Assembly: GCF_900111245.1 (NCBI RefSeq)
Contig: NZ_FOGO01000007.1
Span: forward strand, 124,001-188,000
Source: Streptomyces qinglanensis
GTDB lineage: Bacteria; Actinomycetota; Actinomycetes; Streptomycetales; Streptomycetaceae
Reading direction: 5' to 3'
DNA: 64,000 nt
How positions within the stretch are numbered: the stretch's first letter is position 1; each line of letters opens with the position of its first letter. The position numbers and the translations under genes are program-made. Positions 8,690-19,288 of this stretch are shown one piece after another. The notes under the pieces were generated by a model. It was not told where the DNA came from and did not search any database. It saw nothing but the letters and a program-made list of their open reading frames with translations.

Positions 8690-10624
8690 CTACGCCGTCA
8701 GCTGAGGGTTGTGGCCGACCCCGGAGGTCGCGCCGCGGTACCAGTACTCGAGGGTCAGCACGTGCCACAGATGCTTGGCGTGGTCCTGCTGCCCGGCAGC
8801 GTCCTCGGCGACGAGCCGCGCCAGCGCGTCGCGGCGCAGGAACCCGGATTGGACGAGCACACCGTCGTGCAGCACCTCGCGCACCAGCGGCGCCAGATCG
8901 CGGCTCATCCAGGCCCGCAGCGGAGCGCTGAAGAGGCCCTTGGGCCGGTAGACGATCTCCTCGGGCAGGATCGAGGCGGCCGCCTCCTTGAGGACGGCCT
9001 TGCCCTGCCGTCCGGCGATCTTGCGCTCGCCCGGCACGGCGAACGCCGCCCTGACCACCTCGACGTCCACGTACGGCACCCGCACCTCGGTCGAGGCGGC
9101 CATGCTCGACCGGTCGGTATAGGTGAGGTTCAGGCCCGGCAGGAACATCCGCGCGTCGGCCAGGCACATGCGGTTGACGAAGTCGTCGAGTTCGTTGTCC
9201 CGGTAGACGTCCGCATGCTCGGTCAGCACGTCCTCGACCGTCCCGGCCAGGTCCGGGTCGACCAGCGCGAGCAGTTCGTCCCTGTCGTACATGGTGTAGC
9301 TGCGCCGGAACGCGGTCTCCTCCGGCAGGTCGGCGAAGGAGAGGAACCGCTTCGCGAAGCGCACCGACCGGTACCCGCGGCGGGCCGAGGCGACCGGCAG
9401 CCGGTCCACGGCCCTGGACAGACCGCGCCGCAGCGGCCGCGGAACGCGCCGGTAGCGCACCGCGAGCAGGTTGGCCAGGTGCTTGCGGTATCCGGCGAAC
9501 AGCTCGTCCGCGCCCATCCCCGAGAGCAGCACCTTCACCCCGGCCTCCCGGGCGGCCGAGCAGATCAGGAAGGTGTTGATCGCGGCGGGGTCGCCGATCG
9601 GCTCGTCCAGGTGGTACGTCATCCGCGGCAGCAGATCGAGCACGTCCGGAGCGATCTCGATCTCCCGCAGGTCGACGCCGAACCGCTCGGCGACCCGCCG
9701 GGCGTGGCGCAGGTCGTCCGGCATCGCCTCGAATCTGGCGTCCTCGGCGCGGAATCCGATCGTGTAGGCGGAGATCCCGGGCCGGTCGCGGGCCGCCAGC
9801 GCGGTGAGGTAGCTGGAGTCCAGCCCGCCGGAGAGGAAGGTCGCCACGGGTACGTCGGACAGCAGGTGGCGCCGGGTCGACTCCTCGACGACGGCGGCGA
9901 GATCCGGCCGCTCCCCGGCCCGGGCGCGCTCCCGGCCCTCGGCTGCGACCTGGCGCAGGTCCCAGTACCGGCCGCGCTCCACCCGCCCGTCGGGCCGGCA
10001 CCTCAGCCAGCTCCCCGGCGGCAGCTTCTCCGCCCCGCGAAGGGCACACCGTGAGTCCGGCACCCAGTAGTACAGCAGTGAGGCCACCATCGCGGCGGGG
10101 TCCACCTGCATCGACCCGCCGGTGACGGCGGCCAGGGCCTTGAGCTCGGAGGCGAACACCAGGCCCGTACCCCGCCGGAGCAGGAACAGCGGCTTGATGC
10201 CGAGCTGGTCGCGGGCGAGCACCAGCTCTCCGGTGCGCTCGTCGAAGACGCCGAAGGCGAACATGCCGCGCAGCCGGGGCAGGCAGTCCGTGCCCCAGCG
10301 CCGCCATGCCTCCAGCAGCACCTCGGTGTCGGAGGTGCCGCGGAAGCGCACCCCGTGGGCCGCCAGTTCGGCCCGCAGTTCGGGCGCGTTGTACAGCTCG
10401 CCGTTGTACGTCAGGACGAGGCCGTCCGCGGCCATCGGCTGGGCGCCGGTCCCGGACAGGTCGATGACGGCCAGCCTGCGGTGTCCCAGGTGCACTTCCC
10501 CGTCGCCGAGGGCGTGGCTGTAGCGTCCCGCACCGTCCGGGCCGCGATGGGCCAGGGTGTCGGTGAGCCGGTCGGTGACGGCCTTCCCGTCCGGCCACCG
10601 GTACGTGCCTGCGATGCCGCACAT
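8690..10624 (-). CDS. Asparagine-synthase-type glutamine amidotransferase
   Basis: This 644-residue protein begins MCGIAG, so the catalytic Cys2 of a class II glutamine amidotransferase (GATase_7) is exposed once Met is removed. The glutaminase domain spans about residues 2-215. The synthetase domain follows, with the ATP pyrophosphate loop FLSGGLDSSYLTA near residue 265. It therefore forms ammonia from glutamine and uses ATP to activate a carboxyl group. Inside a polysaccharide operon next to a GDP-mannose 6-dehydrogenase, amidation of a uronic acid is more likely than free asparagine synthesis; this is inference, with the WbpS-type amidotransferases as precedent. The GAGG site before the ATG overlaps the stop of the upstream wzz-like gene, 3 bp away. 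Confidence 0.93.
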   Translation of the reverse strand: MCGIAGTYRWPDGKAVTDRLTDTLAHRGPDGAGRYSHALGDGEVHLGHRRLAVIDLSGTGAQPMAADGLVLTYNGELYNAPELRAELAAHGVRFRGTSDTEVLLEAWRRWGTDCLPRLRGMFAFGVFDERTGELVLARDQLGIKPLFLLRRGTGLVFASELKALAAVTGGSMQVDPAAMVASLLYYWVPDSRCALRGAEKLPPGSWLRCRPDGRVERGRYWDLRQVAAEGRERARAGERPDLAAVVEESTRRHLLSDVPVATFLSGGLDSSYLTALAARDRPGISAYTIGFRAEDARFEAMPDDLRHARRVAERFGVDLREIEIAPDVLDLLPRMTYHLDEPIGDPAAINTFLICSAAREAGVKVLLSGMGADELFAGYRKHLANLLAVRYRRVPRPLRRGLSRAVDRLPVASARRGYRSVRFAKRFLSFADLPEETAFRRSYTMYDRDELLALVDPDLAGTVEDVLTEHADVYRDNELDDFVNRMCLADARMFLPGLNLTYTDRSSMAASTEVRVPYVDVEVVRAAFAVPGERKIAGRQGKAVLKEAAASILPEEIVYRPKGLFSAPLRAWMSRDLAPLVREVLHDGVLVQSGFLRRDALARLVAEDAAGQQDHAKHLWHVLTLEYWYRGATSGVGHNPQLTA

Positions 10625-10627
10625 GTC

Positions 10628-12151
10628 CTACCTCGTCTCCTGGTCGCTGTCCGGGACCCGAGCGGTCCGTACAGGCAGCCGTTCCGTCTGCGGCGCGACC
10701 GTCCCGTTCTGCCGGGCCGGGCGCTCGTTGCGGCCGCGCGCCGCGGTGTGCGGGCCGTCCCACAGCGTGCCGTCGGTCCGGTCCCGCGGGTCGGGGTCGA
10801 TCAGCACCACGCCGAGCACCGGGATGTGCTGGTCCGCGAGCTGCCGCGCCACCGTGTGCAGCCAGGCGGCGCTGCCGTGCCCGGCGCGCACGACCAGGAC
10901 GGTCCGGGTTCCCAGGTGCCGCAGGTCGGTCCAGGCCGTACCGGGGGCGACCGAGCCGACGCCGAGCCGGCGCTCCGGGTGCGGCGCGGCCGCGGCCCGC
11001 TCGCCACCGACCACCACGACCGGGTCGTCCGGCTGCCCGCGGCGGTTCGCGAGGTGCGGGCCGGGCAGGCCGTCGAGGACCGCCACCGGCCCGTCCTCCG
11101 CGAGGACCCCGGCGAGGTCCAGGGCGAGCGCGCTCGCGCGGCGCGCGCACCCCAGCTCCAGCAGCGACAGCGGTTCGGCGGAGCCGCGCACGGAGCGGGC
11201 CAGGGTCGCGGTGAGCCGGTCACGTGCCGCCCGCGTCCGTCTCAGCTGCCACAGCCTGCCCGTCCGCAGGGGCAGCTCCGCGAGGACCGAGGCGCCCAGG
11301 TTCGCCGCGATCTCCCGGCGCAGCACGGGGCGGTCCGCCACCACCGCGCCCACCGCGGCCACCGCGAGCCCGAGGGCGAGCCCCAGGACGAGCCCGATCG
11401 CGGCGTCGGTGGCAGCGGCCGCGGGCAGCGAACGGCGCACGGCGCGCGGGGCGTCCACGATCTGCGTCCCGGCGACGATCCGGGGTGTCCCGGTACGCGC
11501 CTCCGCTGCCCGCTGGTCGAAGTCGGCGATCCGCGAGTTGAGTTCGGCCCGGCGGGCGAAGAGCGATTCGATCCGCGCCGACGCCTTCGGGTCGCTCTCC
11601 GGTGAACGCCCGCCGATCGACTTGTTGACCTGGGCGAGTTCGTCCCGCATCCGGTCGCGCTGGTCGAGCAGGGCCTTGGTCTCGGCTTTGGCGGTCTCGC
11701 GCATCCGCCGCACATGGTCGGCGACGAACGTGTCGGCCAGCGCCTCGGCCCGGGCCACTGCCTGGGCTTCGTCCTCCCCTGTCACATCGATCTGCAGCAG
11801 GTTGTTGGTCAAGCCGGTCCCCCGGTAGTCCTGCAGGAAGTCCTCGGGGTCCTCGGAGGACCGGAGGGAGCGCAGGGCCCGGCCCGCGATCCGCGTGGTC
11901 CCCAGCAGTTCGACATCGGTACGGATCAGGGTTCCGGTGTCGTTGGGCTGGTCCTCCTGGTGCGCGACCAGCACTTTGGTCACCGCCGTCGGCGGCGGGG
12001 GCAGCAGGATCGCCACGGCGGCACCGGCCAGCAGTCCCAGCAGCGCCATGGAGCACCAGAGGCGGCGGCGCCGGCGCACCGCCACGACCAGCGCCTGGAG
12101 ATCCAGCAGCGGGGCAGCGCCCGGCGCGTCCGCGGTCCGGCTCGTCGTCAC
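10628..12151 (-). CDS. Wzz/polysaccharide co-polymerase with degenerate BY-kinase-like tail (second copy)
   Basis: This 507-residue protein has the layout of a chain-length determinant. One membrane segment lies near residues 35-58, followed by a proline-rich LLPPPPTAV. An extracytoplasmic helical region (about 60-240) is then closed by a second membrane segment (LVLGLALGLAVAAVGAVVA). The cytoplasmic C-terminus looks like a BY-kinase/MinD fold: a VAVLDGLPGP strand, and later TVLVVRAGH and IPVLGVVLID strands. The Walker A GKS/T is missing where GCARRASALALDLA stands. It is thus probably a regulatory pseudo-kinase rather than an active enzyme. The GTG start overlaps the first wzz-like gene (GTGA). 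It would set polymer length together with Wzy. Confidence 0.82.
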   Translation of the reverse strand: MTTSRTADAPGAAPLLDLQALVVAVRRRRRLWCSMALLGLLAGAAVAILLPPPPTAVTKVLVAHQEDQPNDTGTLIRTDVELLGTTRIAGRALRSLRSSEDPEDFLQDYRGTGLTNNLLQIDVTGEDEAQAVARAEALADTFVADHVRRMRETAKAETKALLDQRDRMRDELAQVNKSIGGRSPESDPKASARIESLFARRAELNSRIADFDQRAAEARTGTPRIVAGTQIVDAPRAVRRSLPAAAATDAAIGLVLGLALGLAVAAVGAVVADRPVLRREIAANLGASVLAELPLRTGRLWQLRRTRAARDRLTATLARSVRGSAEPLSLLELGCARRASALALDLAGVLAEDGPVAVLDGLPGPHLANRRGQPDDPVVVVGGERAAAAPHPERRLGVGSVAPGTAWTDLRHLGTRTVLVVRAGHGSAAWLHTVARQLADQHIPVLGVVLIDPDPRDRTDGTLWDGPHTAARGRNERPARQNGTVAPQTERLPVRTARVPDSDQETR

Positions 12152-13512
12152 GCTGGACCTCCCCTCGCGGCGCCGCCGACCGGGACCGCCTGCTCCGGGT
12201 GCTGCGCGGGGCGCTCGGCGCTCCGCTCGGAACGGGCCCGGACCGGTTCGGCGACGACGACACCGACGACCTGGTGTCCCGCGTCCGCACACGCCTGGGC
12301 GACGCCTCCGAGCTCCTCCGCGGTCCAGTTGCCGGCGCTGAGCACGACCAGGGCACCGGATTCGGTGTCGCGGTCCGGCACCAGCGGCCGGGAGACGGAC
12401 ACGTCCACCGCCGCCAGCAGCGGATCGTGCCCGGCCTCGGCGGCGAGCTGCTCGGCGGCCCGGCGGCCGAGCAGGTCGCCCTCCGGAACGACGGCGAGCA
12501 CCTGCCGCGGGGCCGCCGGCAGCTCCTCGCGGAGGCGGGCGCACACCCGCCGGCAGCGGAGCCGCCTGTCGGCCTCGTCGCCGGACATCCGCGGCGCGGG
12601 TGTGTGCCATCGGGTGTCGAGGCCCAGCACCCGGCGGGTCCGTCCGCCGCGGCCCGCACGGCGGTGCGCGAGCTGCCGGCCGGGTATGTCGACGGTGCCC
12701 AGCAGCGCCGAGTCCAGCGCCGCGGCGATCTCCTGTCCGGTGTCCAGCCGGCGGCTCATCCGTGCGGCGGCGAGCTGCCCGACGATCCCGAGCAGGAAGG
12801 ACAGCAGCGCCCCGGCGCCCACCCGTTGCACCGTCGTCGGCGGTGCCTCGCCGGTGGGCCGGGCCGCCGGCCCCATGACGACCAGACCGGTCCTGCTGCT
12901 CGCCGGGGCGGCGTCGTCCAGCTTCTTCATGGCCTCCTGGAGCGCGGTGCGCAGCTTCTCCAGTTCGGTGCGGGCCTGCACGCTCTCCACCGTCCGCCCC
13001 GGATCGGCCGCCTCGGCCAGCTCGGTGATCCTGCGATCGGTCTCCCGCACCTTCTGCCGCAGTGCCTCGGTCCCCGCCGCCGCGTCGGCGTCGGTGCCCT
13101 CGCCCGCGATCCGGGCCGCGAAGGTGACGAACTGCTGGGCCATCCGGTCGGAGAGCTGCTGCGCGCGCTCCGGCGTCCCGGCCGTACCCGAGATGGTGAT
13201 GATGTTCCCGTCCGCCGCCTCGGCACGTACCCGATCCCGCAGCTCGGTGCCGCTGACGCCCGGCCAGTCGAGCGTGGCGGCCGCGCGGTCGACCACGGCC
13301 GAACTGGTCGCGATCTCCACCTGGGTCAGCAGCTCGCGCTCCTCCCACTGCCCCGGCAGCAGTACCGACGCCGACGCCGTGTAGCGCGGCGGGAACAGCG
13401 CCGAGGTGCCGTAGCCGACGAGAGCGCCGGCCACGGCGAGAACGGCGAGCAGGCGCCAGCGCCGACGGAGCAGCCGCCCGATCGTGACCAGGCGTATCGT
13501 GTCGTCGCTCAA
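12148..13512 (-). CDS. Wzz/polysaccharide co-polymerase (first copy)
   Basis: This 454-residue protein has the first membrane segment near 20-40, the LFPPRYTASASVLL motif just after it (typical of Wzz N-domains), and a coiled-coil-like middle with LRQKVRETDRRITELAE. A second membrane segment lies near 235-255 (GALLSFLLGIVGQLAAA). A cytoplasmic tail of about 190 residues includes RQVLAVVPEGDLLGRRAAEQLA. That tail looks like the P-loop region of a BY-kinase, but the Gly-Lys-Ser/Thr is absent. The start is an unusual TTG at 13512 that overlaps the previous stop (TTGA). An AGAGG site lies about 8 bases upstream, and no better start lies further up. It acts with the adjacent second copy on chain length. 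Confidence 0.8.
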   Translation of the reverse strand: MSDDTIRLVTIGRLLRRRWRLLAVLAVAGALVGYGTSALFPPRYTASASVLLPGQWEERELLTQVEIATSSAVVDRAAATLDWPGVSGTELRDRVRAEAADGNIITISGTAGTPERAQQLSDRMAQQFVTFAARIAGEGTDADAAAGTEALRQKVRETDRRITELAEAADPGRTVESVQARTELEKLRTALQEAMKKLDDAAPASSRTGLVVMGPAARPTGEAPPTTVQRVGAGALLSFLLGIVGQLAAARMSRRLDTGQEIAAALDSALLGTVDIPGRQLAHRRAGRGGRTRRVLGLDTRWHTPAPRMSGDEADRRLRCRRVCARLREELPAAPRQVLAVVPEGDLLGRRAAEQLAAEAGHDPLLAAVDVSVSRPLVPDRDTESGALVVLSAGNWTAEELGGVAQACADAGHQVVGVVVAEPVRARSERSAERPAQHPEQAVPVGGAARGGPA

Positions 13513-14763
13513 CGGCGTCGCCTCTTGCCCGCCGGTACCGGGGTGCCCGCCGCGACCCGCGGGTGGTCGCGGCAGGCGGCGGCGTAGGCGGCGAGCAGCG
13601 ACTGCTGGGAGTTCCGCCAGGAGAGCTCCCCGCTGATCCGTTCCTGTCCGATTCTGCCCATCCGGGCCCGTCTCTCCGGATCGTCCAGCAGCTCCGCGAC
13701 GGCCCCGGCGAATGCGGCCTCGTCGTCGGCGGGCGCGTAGACGGCGGCCTCTCCGGCCGAGACCCGGGCCTCCCGGAGGTCGAAGGAGACGATCGGCCGG
13801 CCCATCACCATGTACTCCAGGACCTTGTTCATGGTCGACACGTCGTTGAGCGGATTGTGCGGGTCGGGAGAGAGGCACACGTCCGCGGTGGACAGGTAGC
13901 GCACCAGGTCGGCGTCCGGGATCCGCCCGGTGAACTGCACCTGTTCGGAGAGCCCGAGCTGCCGGGAGAGCTCCACCATCGCGTCGAAGGTGTCGCCGGC
14001 GCCGACGAACACCGCATGCCAGTCGGTCCGCCCCTGGTCGTCGCGGAGTTTCGCGAGGGCGCGCAGGGCGTAGTCGACGCCGTCCTGCGGGCCCATGACA
14101 CCGAGGTAGCACAGCAGGTGCGGCTTGCCCCGCTTCAGCTCCGGCTCCGGCGGCACGGCGCGGAACCGGTCGGTGTCGGGCGCGCTGCGCACCACGAAGA
14201 CGTCCGCCGCGCTCCGGCCGCCACGGCGCAGCGCGACATCCCGGTAGCTCTCGTTCGTGGCGAGCACGATGTCAGCGGCACGGTAGGTCATCCGCTCCAG
14301 CGCGCACACGGCACGGTGGAGCAGGTCCTGGCCGCGGCCGAACCGGGAGAGGTACAGCTCGGGTACCAGGTCGTGCTGGTCGAAGACGAACCGCGCGCCG
14401 CGCCGCTTCAGCCACAGTGCCGGGAGGAACAGCAGGTCGGGCGGATTGCAGGCGTGGACCACGTCGACCGGGCCGACCCTGCGGGCCAGCCGGACCGTGT
14501 GCCACAGCGCCGCTCCGTACTCCCGCAGATACCCTGCCGGTCCTCCGGTGGCCGCGCGCAGCGGATAGCGGTGTATCCGTATCCCGTCGATCTCCGTCTC
14601 CGGCTCGGTGTCCCGCTTCCCTCCGCGGGGGCAGATGACGTGCACCTCCCAGCCCGCGTCGTGCAGCGTCCTGCACTCCTGCCACACCCTCCGGTCGAAG
14701 GGCACCGACAGGTTCTCCACGAGAATCAGCGCGCGCCGGGCCGGCCGGCCGCCGTCGGTCGTG

Positions 14764-14774
<11 letters not shown>
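13509..14774 (-). CDS. GT4-family glycosyltransferase (WbuB-like)
   Basis: This protein of about 421 residues has a GT-B fold. Its N-domain opens with ALILVENLSVPFDRRVWQE and VHVICPRGG, typical of the WbuB/WcaI-like branch. The acceptor domain includes DVVHACNPPDLLFLP. The C-domain has DVCLSPDPHNPLNDVSTMNK followed by VLEYMVMGRPIVSFD, the usual nucleotide-sugar site of this branch. The start is uncertain. I chose a TTG at 14774, with an AGGGG site ten bases upstream and an 11 bp overlap with the dehydrogenase gene; an ATG at 14852 lies deep in that gene and looks too far up. It would transfer the second or a later sugar of the repeat unit. The donor is unknown. Confidence 0.88.
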
Positions 14775-16080
<1,306 letters not shown>

Positions 16081-16153
16081 GACGCGTTCCTCCCCCAGAG
16101 CAGGCCCCTGCGGCCTGCGTTCCGCACGTCGGCCGGACGACGGCCGCCGCGCA

Positions 16154-17671
16154 TCAGTAGGCCCCCTGCCCGTGGAGCACCACGCGCAGGGTCTTCCACA
16201 AGATCACCGTGTCCAGGGCCAGCGACCAGTCCTCCACGTACCGCAGGTCGAGGCGGACCGCCTCCTCCCACGGCAGATCGCTGCGCCCGCTGATCTGCCA
16301 CAGGCCGGTGAGCCCGGGTTTGACCAGCAGCCGCCGCCGGATGTCCGGGTCGTAGGCGGCGGACTCCTCCGGCAGCGGGGGCCGCGGGCCGACGAGCGAC
16401 ATGGATCCGGCCAGTACGTTGAAGAGCTGCGGGAGTTCGTCGAGCGAGTACCGGCGCAGCACCGCTCCGACCCGGGTCACCCGCGGATCCCGGCGGAGTT
16501 TGAACAGCAGCCCGGCGCCCTCGTTGCGGTCGGCCAGTTCGGCCCGTGCCCTGTCGGCCCCGGCGACCATGGTGCGGAACTTGAGTATCGTGAATTCCCG
16601 GCCGTCCTTGCCGACCCTGCGCTGCCGGTAGAACGCACCGCCCCGGCTGTCCGCCAGCACCAGGAGCCCGACGAGCACCATCAGCGGCGCGCACAGCACC
16701 AGCAGGAGCGTCGCTCCCATCTTGTCGACGACTTCTTTGACGGCCCGGCGGCCTCCGGTGAAGGCCGGCATGCTGACCCGTAACAGCGGGATCCCGAGCA
16801 CCGCGTCGACGTGCAGCCGCGGGCCCGCCACCTCCATCAGCACGGGGGCCACGACCATCTCGGCATCGCTGCCCTCGAGGTTCCAGGCCAGCCGCTGCAA
16901 CTGCTCGGGCGACCAGTGCGGGTCCGGGGTGACCGCGACCACCCGGTAGCCGTCCCGCCGGACATGGCCCGCGAGGTCGGCCAGCCGGCCGACGACAGGC
17001 ACTCCGTCCAGGTGGTCACCGTGCAGTCCGAGTCCGTCCGGCGTGCACACCGCCTCCACCCGCCAGCCGAGGTGCGGGAACTTGCGGACCCGGGATATCA
17101 GATCGCGCACGGTGGCCGGGCTCCCGGCGGCGAGCACCGGCCGCAGGCATCGTCCCGCCATCCGCTGCCTGTGCAGCGAGAGGCGCAGGAGATATCGCGC
17201 GATCATGGTGAGCAGCGCGATCGCGGGGATCGCGACGAAGATCCAGAGCTTGATGTTGCGCGAGGTCAGGGCGATCCCGCCGAGTGCCAGTACGACGGCC
17301 GCCGTGAACAGCGAGCGTCCGAGCCGGCGGAATTCCTCGGCGCCCTGGCCGAGCACGGCCGGTGCCCATGCCCGGCTCACCGCGAGCGCTCCCAGCACCA
17401 GCAGCTCGGTGCCGAGCGCGAGGATGCCCCATTTCTCATGCCAGTTGGCCGCGTCCCGGGCCCCGAAGAAGATGCCGATCGCCGCCACCACCAAGGCGGT
17501 CACCACGGTGTCGCTGGTGATCACCGTACGGCGGTACCGCTGCTCCCAGTCGCTCGCGGGCCGGCTGACTGCCCCTTCCGCCGGACGCCCGAGCGCCGAC
17601 GGTAACGGGTCGACCAATTCCCCCTGCCGCACAGAATCCCCCAGCTCGCCAGTGGTTCGACCTGTTCGCAC
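16154..17671 (-). CDS. Polyprenyl-phosphate sugar-1-phosphate transferase (initiating enzyme)
   Basis: This protein of about 505 residues belongs to the WbaP/CpsE family, which starts a repeat unit by moving a sugar-1-phosphate onto undecaprenyl phosphate at the membrane. The N-terminal half has about four to five membrane segments, then a CoA-binding-like Rossmann domain (AGSPATVRDLISR, VDAVLGIPLLRV). A further membrane segment precedes the catalytic domain, which shows YRQRRVGKDGREFTILKFRTM, DELPQLFNVL, SLVGPRPPLPEE and KPGLTGLWQISGRSDLPW. The start is uncertain. GTG at 17671 is chosen; GTG at 17692 and a GTG near 17640 behind GGGGGA are alternatives. It is the first gene of the operon, with about 0.9 kb of non-coding DNA upstream. 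The sugar used is unknown. Confidence 0.9.
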   Translation of the reverse strand: MRTGRTTGELGDSVRQGELVDPLPSALGRPAEGAVSRPASDWEQRYRRTVITSDTVVTALVVAAIGIFFGARDAANWHEKWGILALGTELLVLGALAVSRAWAPAVLGQGAEEFRRLGRSLFTAAVVLALGGIALTSRNIKLWIFVAIPAIALLTMIARYLLRLSLHRQRMAGRCLRPVLAAGSPATVRDLISRVRKFPHLGWRVEAVCTPDGLGLHGDHLDGVPVVGRLADLAGHVRRDGYRVVAVTPDPHWSPEQLQRLAWNLEGSDAEMVVAPVLMEVAGPRLHVDAVLGIPLLRVSMPAFTGGRRAVKEVVDKMGATLLLVLCAPLMVLVGLLVLADSRGGAFYRQRRVGKDGREFTILKFRTMVAGADRARAELADRNEGAGLLFKLRRDPRVTRVGAVLRRYSLDELPQLFNVLAGSMSLVGPRPPLPEESAAYDPDIRRRLLVKPGLTGLWQISGRSDLPWEEAVRLDLRYVEDWSLALDTVILWKTLRVVLHGQGAY

Positions 17672-18586
17672 ATCACTGTTCCACGGAGGCACCCGCCCCC
17701 GTGCCGCGCTGTTCCTTCCCCACCTGGGGACACTCCCGCCCGGGCGCACGTACTCCCGCCGTCGCGGCCGTACGTGAACACCACGCCGAGCGGTGGCGTA
17801 CCCCCTTCTCCCCACCCGGCTCCCTGGTGGCACAGGACCCCGCGGAACCCTCGGGCGCTCCCCGCACCCGCGGTCCCGGCTCGGGATCCCGGAGCCGAGC
17901 ACTCCTGTGTCCGGCACGGGGATACGACTAATGGCTGCCCGAAACATCGGACCGTTAGATCACTCTTTGTCGCCCTGTGTCCAAACATCTGAAGCACCGT
18001 CAATGTAGACCATCAGGGGCCACCTGAAGAGGGGGTGTGTGCAATTTGTGCGCAAGCTTTGAAGTTTGAGTACCGGACGATGACGGTGCGAAGGTCGCTC
18101 GGCGGCGAGAAACTCCCTTCTGACCTGCAGCGACGCGGATTCTTCGCGGCGCCTGCCCCGGGGCGCTGCTCGGCTCGGCTGTGCGTATTGCACCGCTCGA
18201 GGCCGGCCGGAGCCCGGTGAGCCGACGGGGATGTGCCAGTGGTCTGGTCCGGCAAAAGCGGCGCGGAGGTCCTCCGATCCGCGGACGCGGCCTCTTCCGG
18301 CAGCCGCGACACGGCCTCTTCCGGCAGCCGTTCCGACGTGCCCGCGTCCCCGCAACAGGCGGCTCCCCCGGCCTCCGGTGACGGAAGTGGACGGAGAGGG
18401 CGGCGGGAATCCCCATCCTGTCCGTCTCGGACTTTCGGCTGACGGCAGTCCGCCGACCACCACTCCGGTCGGCCGAACAGCCGATCCGGAACAAGGTCTC
18501 CGCAGCGCAGGATGACGGCATCCGCCACCCACCAGCGGGCGGCGCGGACCACGACCGACATCCGGTCCGACACCCAGGGGGAACCT
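17672..18586. other. Long intergenic region upstream of the exopolysaccharide operon
   Basis: About 0.9 kb separates the first polysaccharide gene (leftward) from the DUF4232 gene (rightward). Open frames here are GC-rich shadows without family features. The stretch 17930-18110 is clearly poorer in G/C than its surroundings and is the likeliest place for the divergent promoters. I could not pin a convincing -10/-35 pair. A 17-codon reading frame on the minus strand (18013-17960) exists but has no support. An inverted repeat is listed separately. Confidence 0.6.
17747..17776. promoter_or_regulatory. Inverted repeat CACGTAC-N16-GTACGTG upstream of the polysaccharide operon
   Basis: A perfect 7-bp inverted repeat, with arms 17747-17753 and 17770-17776, lies 76-105 bp upstream of the chosen start of the initiating transferase. 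Spacing and symmetry would suit a dimeric regulator. The assignment is inference; no regulator is known from the sequence. Confidence 0.35.
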
Positions 18587-19288
18587 GTGAACACCACTCG
18601 TCGTACGCATCGCACCGTCCGGGCCTGCGGCCTCGCCGCCGTCGCCACCGCCGCAGCGCTCTCACTGACCGCCTGCCAGGGAGACGGCACCGAGAGCGGT
18701 GCCGCCGGCTCCTCGTCCTCCGCCGCGGCGACGGACGACTCCGCGGAGCAGCGTCCGGAACCGACCGGCACGCAGGACTCCGGCCCCACAGGCGCCGACT
18801 CCACGAGTGGCGGAGGCAGCGGGAACAGCGACGGCGCGGGCACGCACTCCCGAGCCGCCACGCCGCGCACCAAGCGCTCCGCGTGCACGGTGGGCAAGGT
18901 CTCCGTCAATCTCCAGCGGACCGGAGGAACCGCGGCGGTGGTGCTGCTCAAGGCGACCAACAACGGCAGCACCCGCTGCGACCTGTACGGCTACCCGTTC
19001 GTGGGCTACCCGGGTGCGCAGGCCCCGATCGCCGTCGGCGGCGGAAAGCCCCAGGCCGTGGTCTCCCTGGAGCCGGGCGAGTCCGGATACGCCGCGCTCG
19101 GCCTGGAGAAGGGCGACGGCCCCGGCACGCACCGCGAGAAGCAGATCACCGTCGAGCTGGCCGACCGTTCCCTGCACGGCACCGGCTCCACCGCCGAGGT
19201 CAGCGCTCCCGGCGGCGCGGGCCTCGCCCTCGGTGACAGCTCCACCGTCTCCTACTGGAACACCACACCCGAACTGGCTCTGCAGTAG
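18587..19288 (+). CDS. DUF4232 lipoprotein
   Basis: This 233-residue exported protein is common in Streptomyces. The GTG start follows an AGGGGGA site. A twin-basic N-terminus and hydrophobic core lead to the lipobox LTAC with Cys30 as the lipidated residue. Residues about 35-95 are a low-complexity linker rich in Ser, Gly, Thr and Asp that would span the cell wall. The C-terminal domain begins CTVGKVSVNLQRTGG near residue 98 and ends with a beta-rich pattern (SSTVSYWNTTPEL), as in DUF4232. Two cysteines in that domain may pair. The function of the family is not known to me. It stands alone, with a strong hairpin about 60 bp downstream. Confidence 0.88.
   Translation: MNTTRRTHRTVRACGLAAVATAAALSLTACQGDGTESGAAGSSSSAAATDDSAEQRPEPTGTQDSGPTGADSTSGGGSGNSDGAGTHSRAATPRTKRSACTVGKVSVNLQRTGGTAAVVLLKATNNGSTRCDLYGYPFVGYPGAQAPIAVGGGKPQAVVSLEPGESGYAALGLEKGDGPGTHREKQITVELADRSLHGTGSTAEVSAPGGAGLALGDSSTVSYWNTTPELALQ

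Noticed and set aside
17960..18013. A 17-codon minus-strand frame in the long intergenic region
   Set aside because: It has an ATG and a stop but no convincing ribosome site or family, and such short frames are expected by chance.
18013..18972. A 319-codon minus-strand frame across the intergenic region and DUF4232 gene
   Set aside because: It overlaps the supported lipoprotein gene antisense, is Ser/Arg/Pro-rich and has no domain features.
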